Source of the DNA: Govania unica
Lineage (GTDB): Bacteria > Pseudomonadota > Alphaproteobacteria > Sphingomonadales > Govanellaceae
Direction: 5' to 3'
DNA length: 64,000 bases
NCBI RefSeq assembly: GCF_027920805.1
Contig: NZ_JANWOI010000003.1
Location: 1-64,000, forward strand
Shown here: positions 26,897 to 37,344 of the stretch, in pieces
How the letters are laid out: every line of letters begins with the position of its first letter
Position numbering within the stretch: position 1 is the first letter of the stretch
Program-made: the position numbers and the translations under genes
Notes under the pieces: model-generated
The model's input: only the letters and a program-made list of their open reading frames with translations
The model's database searches: none
Told to the model about the DNA's origin: nothing

Positions 26897-26994
26897 GGCT
26901 TAAACCGATATGCTAGACGATATTATTTCAGACTGTGCCGGGATGGGCCGCGTTAGTCCATAAGCTTTTCGTTTTGATGCGACAGGATATTCTT

Positions 26995-27822
26995 ATGACA
27001 AAACAACCGACAATCAGGCTTAACGATGGTTATGACATGCCCCAGCTTGGCTTCGGTGTGTGGCAAATCCCGGATGACCAGACGGTGGCAGCGGTTGGAA
27101 CGGCCCTTGCAGCGGGCTATCGGTCGGTGGACACGGCGGCGATCTATAAGAACGAAGGCGGTGTTGGCCGGGCTCTGCGTGAGGCGCAGCTGCCGCGGGC
27201 GGAGCTTTTTATAACGACGAAGCTTTGGAACGAAGATCAGGGCTATGATAGTGCCCTTAGGGCATTTGACGAGAGCATGACGCTTCTTGGCCTTGACTAT
27301 CTTGATCTTTATCTCATTCACTGGCCGGTGCCCGGGCGTGGTTTTTATCTCGACAGTTGGCGCGCCATGATCCGCTTACGCGACGAGGGGCGGGTGCGGT
27401 CGATCGGGGTGTCGAATTTCATGATTCCCCATCTGGAGCATGTGATGGCCGAGACCGGGGTAGTTCCGGCGGTCAATCAGATTGAACTGCATCCGATGTT
27501 TCAGCAATCCGAGCTGCGAGCGTTTCATCAGGCGAAGGGGATCGCCACGGAAAGCTGGAGCCCGCTTGGTCGTGGCGCAGCGCTCGACGATCCGGGCCTT
27601 CAGGCCATTGCCTCGAAATATGACAAAAGCCCGGCTCAGGTGGTGCTGCGCTGGCATATGGAGCTTGGGTTGATCACCATTCCGAAATCGGTGACGCCAG
27701 CCCGGATCAAGGAGAATCTGGCGGTTTTCGATTTCGCGCTTGATGCCGGCGATCTGGCGGTCCTGACGCAGCTTGACCGTGTTGATGGCCGCACCGGCCC
27801 CGATCCGCTAACATTTTCGTAA
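26995..27822 (+). CDS. Aldo/keto reductase (AKR5, 2,5-diketo-D-gluconate reductase type)
   Basis: A 275-residue NADPH-dependent reductase. The catalytic tetrad can be read: Asp and Tyr in SVDTAAIYKNE, Lys in TTKLWNEDQGYD, His in LIHWPVPGRG. The coenzyme loop is PKSVTPARIKEN near 224-235. These enzymes reduce small aldehydes and keto compounds such as methylglyoxal. I take the ATG at 26995, with AGGA seven bases upstream, over the open frame from 26935. It is divergent from the XdhC-MocA gene and alone. Confidence 0.9.
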   Translation: MTKQPTIRLNDGYDMPQLGFGVWQIPDDQTVAAVGTALAAGYRSVDTAAIYKNEGGVGRALREAQLPRAELFITTKLWNEDQGYDSALRAFDESMTLLGLDYLDLYLIHWPVPGRGFYLDSWRAMIRLRDEGRVRSIGVSNFMIPHLEHVMAETGVVPAVNQIELHPMFQQSELRAFHQAKGIATESWSPLGRGAALDDPGLQAIASKYDKSPAQVVLRWHMELGLITIPKSVTPARIKENLAVFDFALDAGDLAVLTQLDRVDGRTGPDPLTFS

Positions 27823-27972
27823 GGGGCTAGTCCTCCTGGAAATGTAATTACGGCTGATTTTGGTGGTTTTCTGTTTGTGTGAACAGTAAGGCTAACCCTT
27901 TCGGGACTTGGTCTAAAGTGATAAAAAGACGAGCCCTGCGCTTTATGCATGGTGGGTAAGCGTAATCTTTCA

Positions 27973-28009
27973 TTGACGAAATTTTTTAGAATGAATATTC
28001 ATTCTAAAA
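27973..28009 (+). promoter_or_regulatory. Promoter of the RND operon overlapped by a perfect palindromic operator
   Basis: A 26-bp perfect palindrome (27984-28009, core TAGAATGAATATTCATTCTA) lies 84 bp before the adaptor gene. A -35-like TTGACG at 27973-27978 is followed after 17 bases by TATTCA inside the palindrome, so a protein bound there would block the promoter. The TetR gene that closes this cluster (34029-34628) is the natural candidate. Confidence 0.7.
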
Positions 28010-28092
28010 TTACGACCCGCTCTTCCAGTTGTGTGAAGGCGTGCCAATTCCTTCCGTAAGGGCTGCAAGGCAGCGCTGATAAAGAGGTTACA

Positions 28093-29268
28093 ATGCGGAG
28101 CCAAATCAAGACTCTGACTGCCGTGGGGCTTTTGCTTGCCGCCGCTCTGACGGTTGCGGCTTGTGAAAAGAAGAACGAGGCTCCTCAAGGCAGGGCGCCG
28201 GAAGTTGCCGTTGTGACGGTGAAGCCGCAAAAGCTGTCTTTGACTACGGAGCTTGTCGGGCGCACCACGTCCTACCAGGTTGCCGAAGTGCGGCCCCAGG
28301 TGACCGGCATCGTGCTGAAGCGGCTTTTCCGTGAGGGTGGCGAGGTCAAGGCCGGGGAATCGCTTTATCAGATTGATCCGGCGACCTATCAGGCAACGCT
28401 GTCGAGTGCGAAAGCCGATCTGGCGCGGGCCGAGGCCAATGCCACAACGGCGCGGCTGAAGGCCGGGCGCTTTACGGAACTTGTGGCCATCAATGCCGTC
28501 AGCAAACAGGATCATGACGACGCCGTCGCCGCGCTTAAGCAGGCGGATGCGGCTGTGGCGGCTTCCAGGGCGGCGGTCCAACAGGCGGATATCAATCTGC
28601 GCTACACCAAGGTTGTGTCACCGATTTCGGGCCGGATTGGCCGTTCTCTGGTGACGCCAGGGGCACTTGTGACTGCCAATCAGGCCGCTTCGCTGGCCAC
28701 CGTTCAGCAGCTTGACCCGATTTACGTGGATGTGTCGCAGTCGAGCACCGAATTGATGAAGCTGCGCCGCAATCTGGCTGAGTCGGGAATCCAGAAAGAG
28801 GGTTCGACCAAGGCCAAGGTTAAATTGATCCTTGAAGACGGCACCGCATATCCGCTTGAAGGCACTTTGGAATTCGCTGAAGTAACGGTTGATCCCACAA
28901 CCGGCAGCGTGATTTTGCGCGCGTTGTTCCCCAATCCGAAACATGAGCTGCTGCCCGGCATGTATGTGCGGGCTGTGCTTGGTGAAGGTGTCAAACAGGA
29001 TGCCATGCTCGCTCCGCAGCAGGCGGTGTCGCGGGATCCGAAGGGCAATGCGACGACCTTTGTGGTCTCGGCTGACAATAAGGTTGAGCAGCGGATGATC
29101 GTCACAGGGCGCTCGGTTGGCGATCAGTGGCTGGTGACCGAAGGGCTCAATCCCGGTGACCGCGTGGTGGTCGAGGGGTTTCAGCGCATCCGTCCGGGCG
29201 CGCCGGTGAAAGCCGTCGAGCTTGAAGCGCCGAGCGCGGCTGCGCCGACGGCGAAAGCCAGGAAGTAA
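28093..29268 (+). CDS. RND efflux periplasmic adaptor lipoprotein (AcrA/MexA family)
   Basis: A 391-residue membrane fusion protein. The lipobox LTVAAC with Cys at about 20 anchors it in the inner membrane. The barrel-sandwich half GIVLKRLFREGGEVKAGESLYQIDP, an alpha hairpin (about 95-165), VVSPISGRIGRSLVTPGALV, and the beta-barrel and membrane-proximal domains follow in the usual order. It couples the RND pump to the outer-membrane channel. It is the first gene of an operon (adaptor, pump, channel) behind the palindromic operator. Confidence 0.93.
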   Translation: MRSQIKTLTAVGLLLAAALTVAACEKKNEAPQGRAPEVAVVTVKPQKLSLTTELVGRTTSYQVAEVRPQVTGIVLKRLFREGGEVKAGESLYQIDPATYQATLSSAKADLARAEANATTARLKAGRFTELVAINAVSKQDHDDAVAALKQADAAVAASRAAVQQADINLRYTKVVSPISGRIGRSLVTPGALVTANQAASLATVQQLDPIYVDVSQSSTELMKLRRNLAESGIQKEGSTKAKVKLILEDGTAYPLEGTLEFAEVTVDPTTGSVILRALFPNPKHELLPGMYVRAVLGEGVKQDAMLAPQQAVSRDPKGNATTFVVSADNKVEQRMIVTGRSVGDQWLVTEGLNPGDRVVVEGFQRIRPGAPVKAVELEAPSAAAPTAKARK

Positions 29269-29346
29269 GCTTTTAATCAAGCTTTGGAATAAGTCATGCA
29301 GGGCGGCGTGCCGCCAGCGTTCAAAGACGCGAAAGGACTAAGGCGT

Positions 29347-32300
29347 ATGCCGCGCTTTTTTATCGACAGGCCGATTTTTGCTTGGGTTATCGCCATTGTG
29401 GTGATGCTGGCTGGCGCCTTGTCCATTCTTGAGTTGCCCGTTCAACAATATCCGACCATCGCTTCTCCCTCGGTATCGATCAGCACCGTGTATCCGGGCG
29501 CCTCGGCCAAGACCGTCGAGGACTCGGTGACCCAGGTCATCGAACAGCAGATGAAGGGGATCGATAATCTCCGCTATATGTCGTCCACCAGTGACGCCAC
29601 CGGGGCGGCGACGGTCACCCTGACGTTCGAGGCCGGGACCAATCCGGATACGGCCCAGGTGCAGGTGCAGAATAAACTGCAACTGGCGACGCCGCTGTTG
29701 CCGCAGGAAGTGCAGCGTCAGGGCCTCGTGGTGTCGAAATCCGCGCATAACTTCATGATGGTTCTGGCCTTCGTGTCTGAAGACGACTCGATGAACAAGG
29801 ACGACATCTCGGACTATGTGGCGGCGACGGTGCTTGATCCCCTGAGCCGGGTGGAGGGCGTGGGCGACGTGACCTTGTTCGGGTCGCAATATGCCATGCG
29901 TATCTGGCTTGATCCGAACAAGCTTGCGACGTTCAAGCTGACGCCGGGCGATGTGAAAACCGCTATTCAGGCGCAGAATACTCAGGTGTCAGTGGGTGAA
30001 CTCGGTGGTACGCCGGCTGTTCCCGGGCAACGCCTGAACGCGACCATTACGGCGCAGAGCCGTTTGCAGACGGCGGCAGAGTTCGGCGAAATCCTGCTTC
30101 GCGTCAATACGGACGGCTCGGCTGTGAAGCTCAAGGATGTGTCGCGCATCGAGCTTGGCGGGCAAAGCTATAATATCCGGACATTTTTCGATCGGAAGCA
30201 GGCTGCGGGTCTGGCCATCAAAATGGCGACGGGCGCAAATGCGCTTCAAACCGCGAAAGCCATCGAGACCAAGCTTGACGAGCTTTCAAAGTTCTATCCG
30301 AAGGGTCTGAAGGCGCATATTGCCTTTGACACCACGCCTTTCGTCAAGACGTCGATCGAAGAAGTGGTCAAGACGCTGGGTGAAGCCATCATCCTTGTGT
30401 TTTTCGTCATGTATCTGTTCCTGCAGAATTTCCGCGCAACCCTGATCCCGACCATCGCGGTTCCGGTGGTGTTGCTTGGGACCTTTGGCGTTCTTGCGGC
30501 CTTTGGATTTTCGATCAATACATTGACCATGTTCGCCATGGTTCTGGCCATCGGTCTGTTGGTGGATGATGCCATCGTCGTTGTAGAAAACGTCGAACGC
30601 ATCATGAGCGAAGAAGGTCTGTCGCCGCTTGAGGCGACGCGCAAATCCATGGACCAGATCACCGGCGCGCTGGTCGGTATTGCGTTGGTGTTGTCGGCGG
30701 TGTTTGTGCCGATGGCGTTTTTCTCGGGATCGACCGGGGTGATTTACCGGCAGTTCTCGATCACCATTGTTTCGGCCATGCTGTTCTCTGTGCTGGTCGC
30801 CATGATCCTGACGCCCGCGCTTTGCGCCACGCTGTTGAAGCCGATCGCCAAGGGCGAGCATGGCAAGACCACCGGCTTCTTCGGCTGGTTCAACCGCCAG
30901 TTCGATCAGAAGTCCAAAAGCTACCAAAGCCATGTCGGGAAAATGCTTGGCCAGACCAAGCGTTATGGACTGATTTATCTGGCCATGGTGGTGGTGATGG
31001 GCGTTCTGTTCTGGCGCTTGCCGACATCGTTCTTGCCGGATGAGGATCAGGGTACGTTGCTCAACCTCGTTCAGCTGCCGGCAGGTGCGACCCAGGAGCG
31101 GACGATCAATGTGCTGCGCCAGGTGGAAGATCATTTTCTTGAGACGGAGAAGGATTCCGTTGCCTCCATCCTGACCGTTGCCGGTTTCAGTTTCGCGGGC
31201 AGTGGCCAGAACACCGGTCTTGCCTTCGTGCGGTTCAAGGATTGGAGCGAACGCGGCAAAGGCCAAAGTGCGGCGGAAATTGGCGCGCGCGCGACGGGTA
31301 CCTTTATGTCGCGCATTCGGGACGGCATGGTGTTTGCGTTCGTGCCGCCGTCCGTGCCCGAACTTGGTCTCGCCAGCGGTTTCGATATGGAACTGCAGGA
31401 TCGTGCCGGACAGGGACATGAGAAACTGATGGCGGCGCGCAATCAGCTGTTGGGTCTCGCGTCGCAGGACAAGCGTCTTGTGGCCGTGCGCCCGAACGGA
31501 CTTGATGATACGCCGCAATTCAAACTTGATATCGATCAGCGGCGCGCGAGCGCGCTTGGGCTGTCGATCGCGCAAATCAATGATTCGCTGTCGAGCGCCT
31601 GGGGATCGTCTTATGTGAACGATTTCCTCGATCGTGGTCGTGTGAAGCGGGTGTATGTGCAGGCGGATGCGCCGTTCCGTATGCAGCCTGAAGATCTGAA
31701 CAAATGGTATGTCCGAAATGCTACCGGCGATATGGTTCCGGTATCGGCTTTCGCCACGGCGCATTGGGTATACGGTTCGCCACGGCTTGAGCGTTACAAC
31801 GGCTTGCCGTCGGTGGAAATTCAGGGCCAGGCGGCGCCTGGATATAGTTCGGGCGTTGCCATGGATGCCATGGAGGAACTGGCCAAACAACTGCCGGAAG
31901 GTTTCGGCATTGAATGGACCGGCCTGTCTTATGAAGAACGTATGTCGGGGGCTCAGGCGCCGGCGCTTTATGCGATCTCCATTCTGGTTGTGTTCCTCTG
32001 TCTTGCTGCCCTTTATGAAAGCTGGTCCATTCCGGCCGCGGTTATTCTGGTGGTGCCGCTTGGTGTGCTTGGAGCGTTGCTTGCCACCAGTATGCGTGGG
32101 TTGTCGAATGACGTTTATTTCCAGGTGGCTTTGCTGACGACCGTTGGTCTTGCGGCCAAAAACGCGATCCTGATCGTCGAATTCGCGAAGGATCTTCTGG
32201 CCGAAGGCAAGGGGCTTGTGGAGGCGACACTTGAAGCCGTGCGCATGCGCTTGCGGCCGATTTTGATGACCTCCCTCGCGTTCGGATTTGGTGTGTTGCC

Positions 32301-32511
32301 ATTGGCAATCAGCACCGGGGCCGGGTCGGGTGCGCAGAATGCTGTTGGTACCGGGGTGCTTGGCGGCATGTTTGCGGCGACCGCACTTGGAATTTTCTTC
32401 GTGCCGTTGTTCTTCGTGATTGTGTTCCGTCTGTTCCCGACCAAACCGACGGAACCGGCGGCACCGAAAACTGATGATGACTCTGATGCCGTCAAGGCAG
32501 ATACAATTTAA
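29347..32511 (+). CDS. RND multidrug efflux pump, AcrB/MexB (HAE-1) family
   Basis: A 1054-residue inner-membrane proton/drug antiporter with 12 expected membrane segments and two large periplasmic loops. [21 protein letters not shown] opens the protein, and [21 protein letters not shown] and the proton-relay [16 protein letters not shown] (paired Asp) are in TM4. The second half repeats the fold with [17 protein letters not shown] and [16 protein letters not shown]. The ATG at 29347 (AAGGA upstream) begins at the conserved N-terminus; the frame is open 17 codons before it. It captures hydrophobic compounds from the periplasm and passes them to the channel. Confidence 0.95.
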   Translation: MPRFFIDRPIFAWVIAIVVMLAGALSILELPVQQYPTIASPSVSISTVYPGASAKTVEDSVTQVIEQQMKGIDNLRYMSSTSDATGAATVTLTFEAGTNPDTAQVQVQNKLQLATPLLPQEVQRQGLVVSKSAHNFMMVLAFVSEDDSMNKDDISDYVAATVLDPLSRVEGVGDVTLFGSQYAMRIWLDPNKLATFKLTPGDVKTAIQAQNTQVSVGELGGTPAVPGQRLNATITAQSRLQTAAEFGEILLRVNTDGSAVKLKDVSRIELGGQSYNIRTFFDRKQAAGLAIKMATGANALQTAKAIETKLDELSKFYPKGLKAHIAFDTTPFVKTSIEEVVKTLGEAIILVFFVMYLFLQNFRATLIPTIAVPVVLLGTFGVLAAFGFSINTLTMFAMVLAIGLLVDDAIVVVENVERIMSEEGLSPLEATRKSMDQITGALVGIALVLSAVFVPMAFFSGSTGVIYRQFSITIVSAMLFSVLVAMILTPALCATLLKPIAKGEHGKTTGFFGWFNRQFDQKSKSYQSHVGKMLGQTKRYGLIYLAMVVVMGVLFWRLPTSFLPDEDQGTLLNLVQLPAGATQERTINVLRQVEDHFLETEKDSVASILTVAGFSFAGSGQNTGLAFVRFKDWSERGKGQSAAEIGARATGTFMSRIRDGMVFAFVPPSVPELGLASGFDMELQDRAGQGHEKLMAARNQLLGLASQDKRLVAVRPNGLDDTPQFKLDIDQRRASALGLSIAQINDSLSSAWGSSYVNDFLDRGRVKRVYVQADAPFRMQPEDLNKWYVRNATGDMVPVSAFATAHWVYGSPRLERYNGLPSVEIQGQAAPGYSSGVAMDAMEELAKQLPEGFGIEWTGLSYEERMSGAQAPALYAISILVVFLCLAALYESWSIPAAVILVVPLGVLGALLATSMRGLSNDVYFQVALLTTVGLAAKNAILIVEFAKDLLAEGKGLVEATLEAVRMRLRPILMTSLAFGFGVLPLAISTGAGSGAQNAVGTGVLGGMFAATALGIFFVPLFFVIVFRLFPTKPTEPAAPKTDDDSDAVKADTI

Positions 32512-32523
32512 GAGGCCAATGTG

Positions 32524-33972
32524 ATGAAACGGCTTATCCTGTCGATCTCGGTATCTGCGCTCGCGCTTGGGGCCTGCACCATGCAGCCTGATTACAAGCG
32601 TCCCCTGTCGCCCACGTCCGCAGACTGGCCCACGGGTGCCGCTTATGGCAAGCCGGGAGCCGGACAAGTTAATGTGGATGTGGCGAGCATTGGCTGGAAA
32701 GATTTCTTTGCCGATGCGCAGATGCGGGAGCTGGTGGCGATCGCGCTTGAAAATAATCGCGATCTTCGGGTGGCGACCCTGAATGTTCGGCGCGCACGGG
32801 CTCAGTACCGGATCCAGCGGGCCAGTCTATTGCCTCAGATCGATGTGAACGGTGGCGGATCCTATCAACGACTGCCGGCGGATCTTTCCCAGACGGGCAA
32901 TGCGGTGAATATCGAGCAGGATACCTTGACCGTTGGCATCAGCTCCTATGAGCTTGATCTGTTCGGCCGGGTGCGCAGTCTGAAGGATCAGGCGCTTGAG
33001 CAATATTTCGCCACGGCGGAAGCCCAGAAAAGCGCGCAGATCAGTTTGATCGCCGAAGTCGCCAACGCCTATTTGACCTGGGTTGCGGACCGCGAACATC
33101 TGCGGCTCGCCGAGGTCACGCTGAAGAGCCAGCAGGAGTCCTATGAACTAACCGAACGCAGCTATAAATATGGCATCCGCTCGGTTCTCGATCTGCGTCA
33201 GGTGCAGACGAGCGTTGAGACGGCGCGGGTGGATGTTGCCCGCTTTACGGGGCTTGTGGCCCAGGATGAAAATGCCCTGACGTTGTTGATCGGGGCTTCG
33301 TTGCCGGCAGATCTCAAGCCGGTGGACAAGCTGGATAGTCTGACCCTTATCAGCGATCTGCCCGAGGGGCTTCCGGCCGAGCTTCTGGTCAACCGTCCGG
33401 ATATTTTGCAGGCCGAGCATCAGTTGCGCGCCGCCAATGCCAATATCGGCGCGGCACGTGCGGCGTTCTTCCCGCGCATCACCTTGACGGCTGCGGCGGG
33501 GACGTCGAGTTCGTCCCTTGATGGATTGTTTTCCAAGGGGTCGGGATACTGGAATTTCATGCCGAATATCAGTCTGCCGATTTTTGATTTTGGCGCCAAT
33601 CTGGCAGGACTGACGGTCGTGAAAACCGATCGTGACATTGCCGTGGCGCAATATGAGCGGGCCATTCAGGGTGCCTTCCGCGAGGTTGCCGATGCCTTGG
33701 CGTCGCGGGGCACGCTGGTCAATCAACTAAGTGCGCAACAAGCGCTTATGGATGCGACGGCCGATGCTTACCGTCTGGCTGAAGCGCGGTTCAAGGGCGG
33801 CGTTGACAGCTATCTGACAACGCTTGATTCCCAGCGGTCTTATTATGCGGCGCAACAGGCGCTGATCGAAGTGCGTCTGGCGCGGCTGAGCAATTTTGTG
33901 ACGCTCTACAAAGTCTTGGGGGGAGGTCTGAAGACGGAGACCGAAACTCGGGAGGCTGTGACGACGCCGTGA
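32524..33972 (+). CDS. Outer-membrane efflux channel lipoprotein (OprM/NodT family)
   Basis: A 482-residue TolC-like channel with a lipobox (LALGAC, Cys near 18), followed by the family motif MQPDYKRP. It shows two repeats of the outer membrane factor fold, each with long helices ([57 protein letters not shown]). AGAGG lies eight bases before ATG 32524; a GTG three bases earlier is less likely. Third gene of the RND operon. A weak hairpin (AATGCC / GGCATT, 33989-34010) follows. Confidence 0.93.
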   Translation: MKRLILSISVSALALGACTMQPDYKRPLSPTSADWPTGAAYGKPGAGQVNVDVASIGWKDFFADAQMRELVAIALENNRDLRVATLNVRRARAQYRIQRASLLPQIDVNGGGSYQRLPADLSQTGNAVNIEQDTLTVGISSYELDLFGRVRSLKDQALEQYFATAEAQKSAQISLIAEVANAYLTWVADREHLRLAEVTLKSQQESYELTERSYKYGIRSVLDLRQVQTSVETARVDVARFTGLVAQDENALTLLIGASLPADLKPVDKLDSLTLISDLPEGLPAELLVNRPDILQAEHQLRAANANIGAARAAFFPRITLTAAAGTSSSSLDGLFSKGSGYWNFMPNISLPIFDFGANLAGLTVVKTDRDIAVAQYERAIQGAFREVADALASRGTLVNQLSAQQALMDATADAYRLAEARFKGGVDSYLTTLDSQRSYYAAQQALIEVRLARLSNFVTLYKVLGGGLKTETETREAVTTP

Positions 33973-34028
33973 CGGGCGTCTGACGGTCAATGCCTGCGCT
34001 GGCGGGCATTTTGTGAGAGGACAGACGG

Positions 34029-34628
34029 ATGAAATGCAAACCCACCAGCCAGGAGCGTGGTGAAGCTCGCAAATTGCAGGTGCTTGATGCCGCCGAGGAT
34101 TGTTTCCTGAGGTTTGGATTTCATGGCGCGAGCATGGCAGAAATTTCGCGTGTGGCGTCCATGAGCGCCGGGCATATCTATAATTATTTCGAAAATAAAG
34201 AAGCGATCATCAATGCGCTCGTCGAGCGCAAAGTTGCGGAAACGCTCGCCTTCATGGACGAGATCGAGCATGAAAAAGATATCGGCCGGGTCATGTTGTC
34301 GCATATCGGCGATGGCTTGACTGAAAAGCTCGACAGTAAATCTTCGGCTCTGATGCTGGAGGTTGTGGCGGAAGCGTCGCGCAATCCGAAAATGGCGGAG
34401 CTTTTGTATGAGCGCGACCGGATCCTGCGCGCGCGTCTGCGCAGTCTGATCATGCTCTCGCGGGAGCAGCGCGGCGTCGAGGTCAACGAGGATATCGACG
34501 GGGCAGTGGAAGTCGTCATTGCGCTTTTCGAAGGACTCGGGATCCGCGGCATCGCCAATCCCGGACTGGACCGGGCGGCGGTATTGCGCCTGATGGAACG
34601 CATTATTCACCGCGTCTTTAACGGTTGA
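34029..34628 (+). CDS. TetR/AcrR family repressor, probable regulator of the RND operon
   Basis: A 199-residue TetR regulator. The N-terminal HTH shows ILDAAEDCFLRFGFHGASMAEISRVASMSAGHIYNYFENKEAII in pattern (split here by residues 20-63); the C-terminal helices form the ligand-binding and dimer part. It lies 56 bases after the channel gene on the same strand, and a 26-bp perfect palindrome overlaps the operon promoter at 27984-28009. Control of the pump by this protein follows from that arrangement and is usual for AcrR/MexL-like repressors. Confidence 0.88.
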   Translation: MKCKPTSQERGEARKLQVLDAAEDCFLRFGFHGASMAEISRVASMSAGHIYNYFENKEAIINALVERKVAETLAFMDEIEHEKDIGRVMLSHIGDGLTEKLDSKSSALMLEVVAEASRNPKMAELLYERDRILRARLRSLIMLSREQRGVEVNEDIDGAVEVVIALFEGLGIRGIANPGLDRAAVLRLMERIIHRVFNG

Positions 34629-34687
34629 CGGAGCCTGGGTTCGCGGGCAGGCTTTGAGCCCTGTAAGATCGATGGGAGAGCCGCCTG

Positions 34688-35635
34688 ATGTCTGTTCCGC
34701 AGTTATTTAAAGGCCGTTTGAGCCTGCCTGCTATCGCCGCGCCGATGTTTCTGGTGTCGGGGCCGGAGCTTGTGATCGCCAGCTGCAAATCAGGTGTGGT
34801 CGGGACTTTTCCGGCGCTCAATCAACGCACGTCCGAAGGGTATGCAGCCTGGCTTGACGAGATCGTGGCGGCGCTTGATGACACCGTCGATGCGCCGTTC
34901 GGCATCAATCTTATTGTCCATAAAAGCAATCCACGCGTGGCGGCCGATCTTGAGCTGACGGTCAAGCATCGCGTGCCGCTGGTCATCACCTCGCTTGGCG
35001 CCGTGCGCGACGTGGTCGATGCCGTTCATTCCTATGGCGGGCTGGTGTTTCACGATGTGATCAATATCAGGCATGCGGAAAAGGCGCTGGAGGCCGGTGT
35101 GGATGGCATTATCGCGGTGTGCGCGGGGGCGGGCGGTCATGCCGGGACCTATAATCCCTTTGCCTTCATATCTGAATTGCGGCCATTGCTTGGTGACAAG
35201 ACGCTGATTTTGTCAGGCTGTTTGTCGAATGGTGAGAGCATCGCCGGAGCTATCGCGGCGGGTGCGGATCTCGCTTATCTCGGGACGCGGTTTATTGCCA
35301 CGCGGGAAAGTCGCGCGCCCGATGCCTATAAGATGATGGTCTGTGACACCTCGGCCAAGGATATTCTTTATACGCCGAAGGTGTCCGGTGTTCCGGCGAG
35401 CTTTTTAGAGCCCAGTCTGGTGGAAGCGGGGTTCGATCCGGCGCGCCATGTGCATGATGGGGAGATCGATTTCGGCTCCGAACTCGATCCCGACAGCAAG
35501 GCGTGGAAAAATATCTGGTCGGCCGGGCAGGGCGTGGGCGGCATCCATGACGTGCCCATGGTGCGGGAGCTTTGCGCAAGGCTGCGCGATGAGTATCAGG
35601 GCGCGATCCAGCGGCTGACCAGCGCGGGGTATTGA
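34688..35635 (+). CDS. Nitronate monooxygenase family FMN enzyme
   Basis: A 315-residue TIM-barrel flavoprotein. IAAPMFLVSGPELVIASCKSGVVG, PFGINLIVHKSNPRV, VCAGAGGHAGTYNPF (conserved GxGGHxG with the catalytic His) and AGADLAYLGTRFIATRES (phosphate binding) are the marks of 2-nitropropane dioxygenase/nitronate monooxygenases. They oxidise toxic alkyl nitronates. GGGAGAG precedes the ATG. It is not tied to the efflux genes by overlap. In this family closely similar proteins can be enoyl reductases or unknown, so the substrate is open. Confidence 0.85.
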   Translation: MSVPQLFKGRLSLPAIAAPMFLVSGPELVIASCKSGVVGTFPALNQRTSEGYAAWLDEIVAALDDTVDAPFGINLIVHKSNPRVAADLELTVKHRVPLVITSLGAVRDVVDAVHSYGGLVFHDVINIRHAEKALEAGVDGIIAVCAGAGGHAGTYNPFAFISELRPLLGDKTLILSGCLSNGESIAGAIAAGADLAYLGTRFIATRESRAPDAYKMMVCDTSAKDILYTPKVSGVPASFLEPSLVEAGFDPARHVHDGEIDFGSELDPDSKAWKNIWSAGQGVGGIHDVPMVRELCARLRDEYQGAIQRLTSAGY

Positions 35636-35717
35636 GGGGGGCTGGGGTGACCGCTGAAATCGGAAACCCTAGGGCTTGATGCTCTATGCGAGTTCATAAA
35701 GCCCGCAGTCTCTTTGT

Positions 35718-35829
35718 CATTGCCGAGCTTGACCCGGCAATCCATTGTCGAACGACACTGCCGCTTGATCCATGGATACGCGGGTCAAGCCCGCGTACGA
35801 CATTATGAACCCGCGTACGACATTATGAA
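35718..35829. repeat. REP-like palindromes and a 20-bp tandem duplication
   Basis: The gap 35636-35992 holds no gene. Palindromes TTGCCGAGCTTGACCCGGCAA and TACGCGGGTCAAGCCCGCGTA belong to the same dispersed family seen at 38261-38362 (GGGTCAAGCCC core). CCCGCGTACGACATTATGAA occurs twice in direct tandem at 35790-35809 and 35810-35829, a recent-looking duplication. Confidence 0.7.
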
Positions 35830-35945
35830 ATTTCATCTTGAACGCAGCGGCAGGATTCAGCCCTCTTGCACAACTTTCATTCGTGCCGCGGAAACCCTGT
35901 GAGGGGCTGCCTCGGCATAAGGTTGGGCGGTTTTTTCTTGACTTT

Positions 35946-35960
35946 GTTCCTTTTTTGTTC
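35946..35960 (+). promoter_or_regulatory. LexA (SOS) box of the alphaproteobacterial type
   Basis: GTTCCTTTTTTGTTC fits GTTC-N7-GTTC exactly, the LexA operator established for alphaproteobacteria. It lies 33 bases before the start of a Y-family polymerase gene, a typical SOS target. Confidence 0.85.
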
Positions 35961-35992
35961 TAAGTTGATTCTTGTGGCAAAAGGAGCAAGGG

Positions 35993-37258
35993 ATGGACGT
36001 GGAGGCCTATGGGCCAACGGCGCTGCGGTGGCTTTTTCTCGATTTCAACAGCTATTTCGCGAGTGTGGAGCAGCAGGAATATCCGGCCTTGCGTGGGCGG
36101 CCGGTGGTGGTTGCACCGGCGGAGAGCGAGGCCACATCGGCCATTGCCGCGAGTGCTGAGGCGAAGCGGTTCGGGGTGCGCACCGGCACGCGGATTTACG
36201 AGGCGCGGAGGCTCTGTCCGGGGCTTGTGGTGCGGCCGGCGGATCATGCGCTCTATGTGCGCTATCATCATCGGCTGAAGGCGGAAATCGAACGCCATAT
36301 TCCGATCACGCAGGTCTGTTCGGTGGATGAGGTGGCCTGTGCCCTCATGGGTGGGGAGCGGGTCGAGGCGCGGGCGCTCACGCTCGCCCGCGATATCAAG
36401 GCGGGCATTCGCGCCAATGTGGGGGAGATGCTGCGGTCGTCGATCGGGCTCGCGCCAAGCAAGCTTCTGGCCAAGACTGCAAGCGATATGGAAAAACCAG
36501 ATGGCCTGACGGTTCTTGCGCCGGGCAGCCTGCCGGGGCGGCTTCTGGATCTGCGGCTCGGGGATATTTCCGGTATCGGCAGCAATATGGAGCGGCGGCT
36601 TCAGGCCGCGGGCATTCATACGCTGGCGGCGCTCTGGGACCTGCCGGCGAAACAGATGCGGCAGATCTGGGGCGGTGTCACGGGGGAGCGGTTCTGGTAT
36701 GCGCTTCATGGCTATGATTTGCCGGAGGCGGCGGCGGGCCCCATGCGCTCGATCAGTCACGGGCATGTGATGGCCCCGGCGCAGCGCGGGGCGGCCGATG
36801 CGCGGGCGATGGCGCGGCATCTGATGGTGCGGGCGGCGGGGCGGTTGCGCAGTCATGGCTTGGAGGCGGGGGCGCTTGGATTGTGGCTGCGGACGGAGCA
36901 GGGAGAGGCTTTGGGGCAGGGGTTGCGGCTGCCGCGCACGGGGAACAGTTTACTGTTGTTGCGCGGATTGGATGAATTATGGGCGCGGGTTGAGGGGGAG
37001 CTTTCGGGGCGTCGCATCAAAAAGCTGGACGTGACCCTGTCGGATTTTGCAAGCGCGGGAACGACGCCGCGTGATCTGTTCGATTGGGCGACGCAGCAGA
37101 ATGCGCCCAAAAAAGATGGCGCGCTTTTTGCCGCCATCGATCGCTTGAATGCGCAGTTTGGAAAAGACACGGTGCGGCTTGGGGCGGTGCCGGACGCGCA
37201 TCAGGCGGTGGTTGGAACCAAGATTGCTTTTGCTCATATTCCAGAGATTGAAGGCTGA
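35993..37258 (+). CDS. Y-family DNA polymerase (DinB/ImpB-like), SOS-inducible
   Basis: A 421-residue translesion polymerase. Catalytic acidic residues are in LFLDFNSYFASVEQ (about 14-27) and CSVDEVACAL (about 111-120). PVVVAPAESEATSAIAASAEAK is the fingers region, GLAPSKLLAKTASDMEKPDG the palm/thumb link, and GDISGIGSNMERRLQAAGI the helix-hairpin-helix. The C-terminal part fits the little-finger domain. AAAGGAG lies before ATG 35993, and a perfect LexA box stands upstream. I see no clear clamp-binding motif at the C-terminus. No imuA or dnaE2 gene is next to it. Such proteins are often labelled ImpB in alphaproteobacteria. Confidence 0.9.
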   Translation: MDVEAYGPTALRWLFLDFNSYFASVEQQEYPALRGRPVVVAPAESEATSAIAASAEAKRFGVRTGTRIYEARRLCPGLVVRPADHALYVRYHHRLKAEIERHIPITQVCSVDEVACALMGGERVEARALTLARDIKAGIRANVGEMLRSSIGLAPSKLLAKTASDMEKPDGLTVLAPGSLPGRLLDLRLGDISGIGSNMERRLQAAGIHTLAALWDLPAKQMRQIWGGVTGERFWYALHGYDLPEAAAGPMRSISHGHVMAPAQRGAADARAMARHLMVRAAGRLRSHGLEAGALGLWLRTEQGEALGQGLRLPRTGNSLLLLRGLDELWARVEGELSGRRIKKLDVTLSDFASAGTTPRDLFDWATQQNAPKKDGALFAAIDRLNAQFGKDTVRLGAVPDAHQAVVGTKIAFAHIPEIEG

Positions 37259-37344
37259 TATTTTGCTGACTGAATAAGCAGGTTTTACGTCAGCCGGAAT
37301 ACGTTATGGTCCCGCCGTCATAAACGAAAAGGGACGTGTTTGTT

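Noticed and set aside
30286-32667. Very long open frame (793 codons) on the minus strand opposite the RND pump gene
   Set aside because: It is the antisense shadow of a high-GC gene: its protein is unusually rich in His, Arg and Gln, and the plus-strand frame matches AcrB along its whole length.
35718-35829. Possible CRISPR array from repeated palindromes
   Set aside because: Only two 20-bp units directly in tandem without spacers, and the palindromes belong to a dispersed REP-like family.
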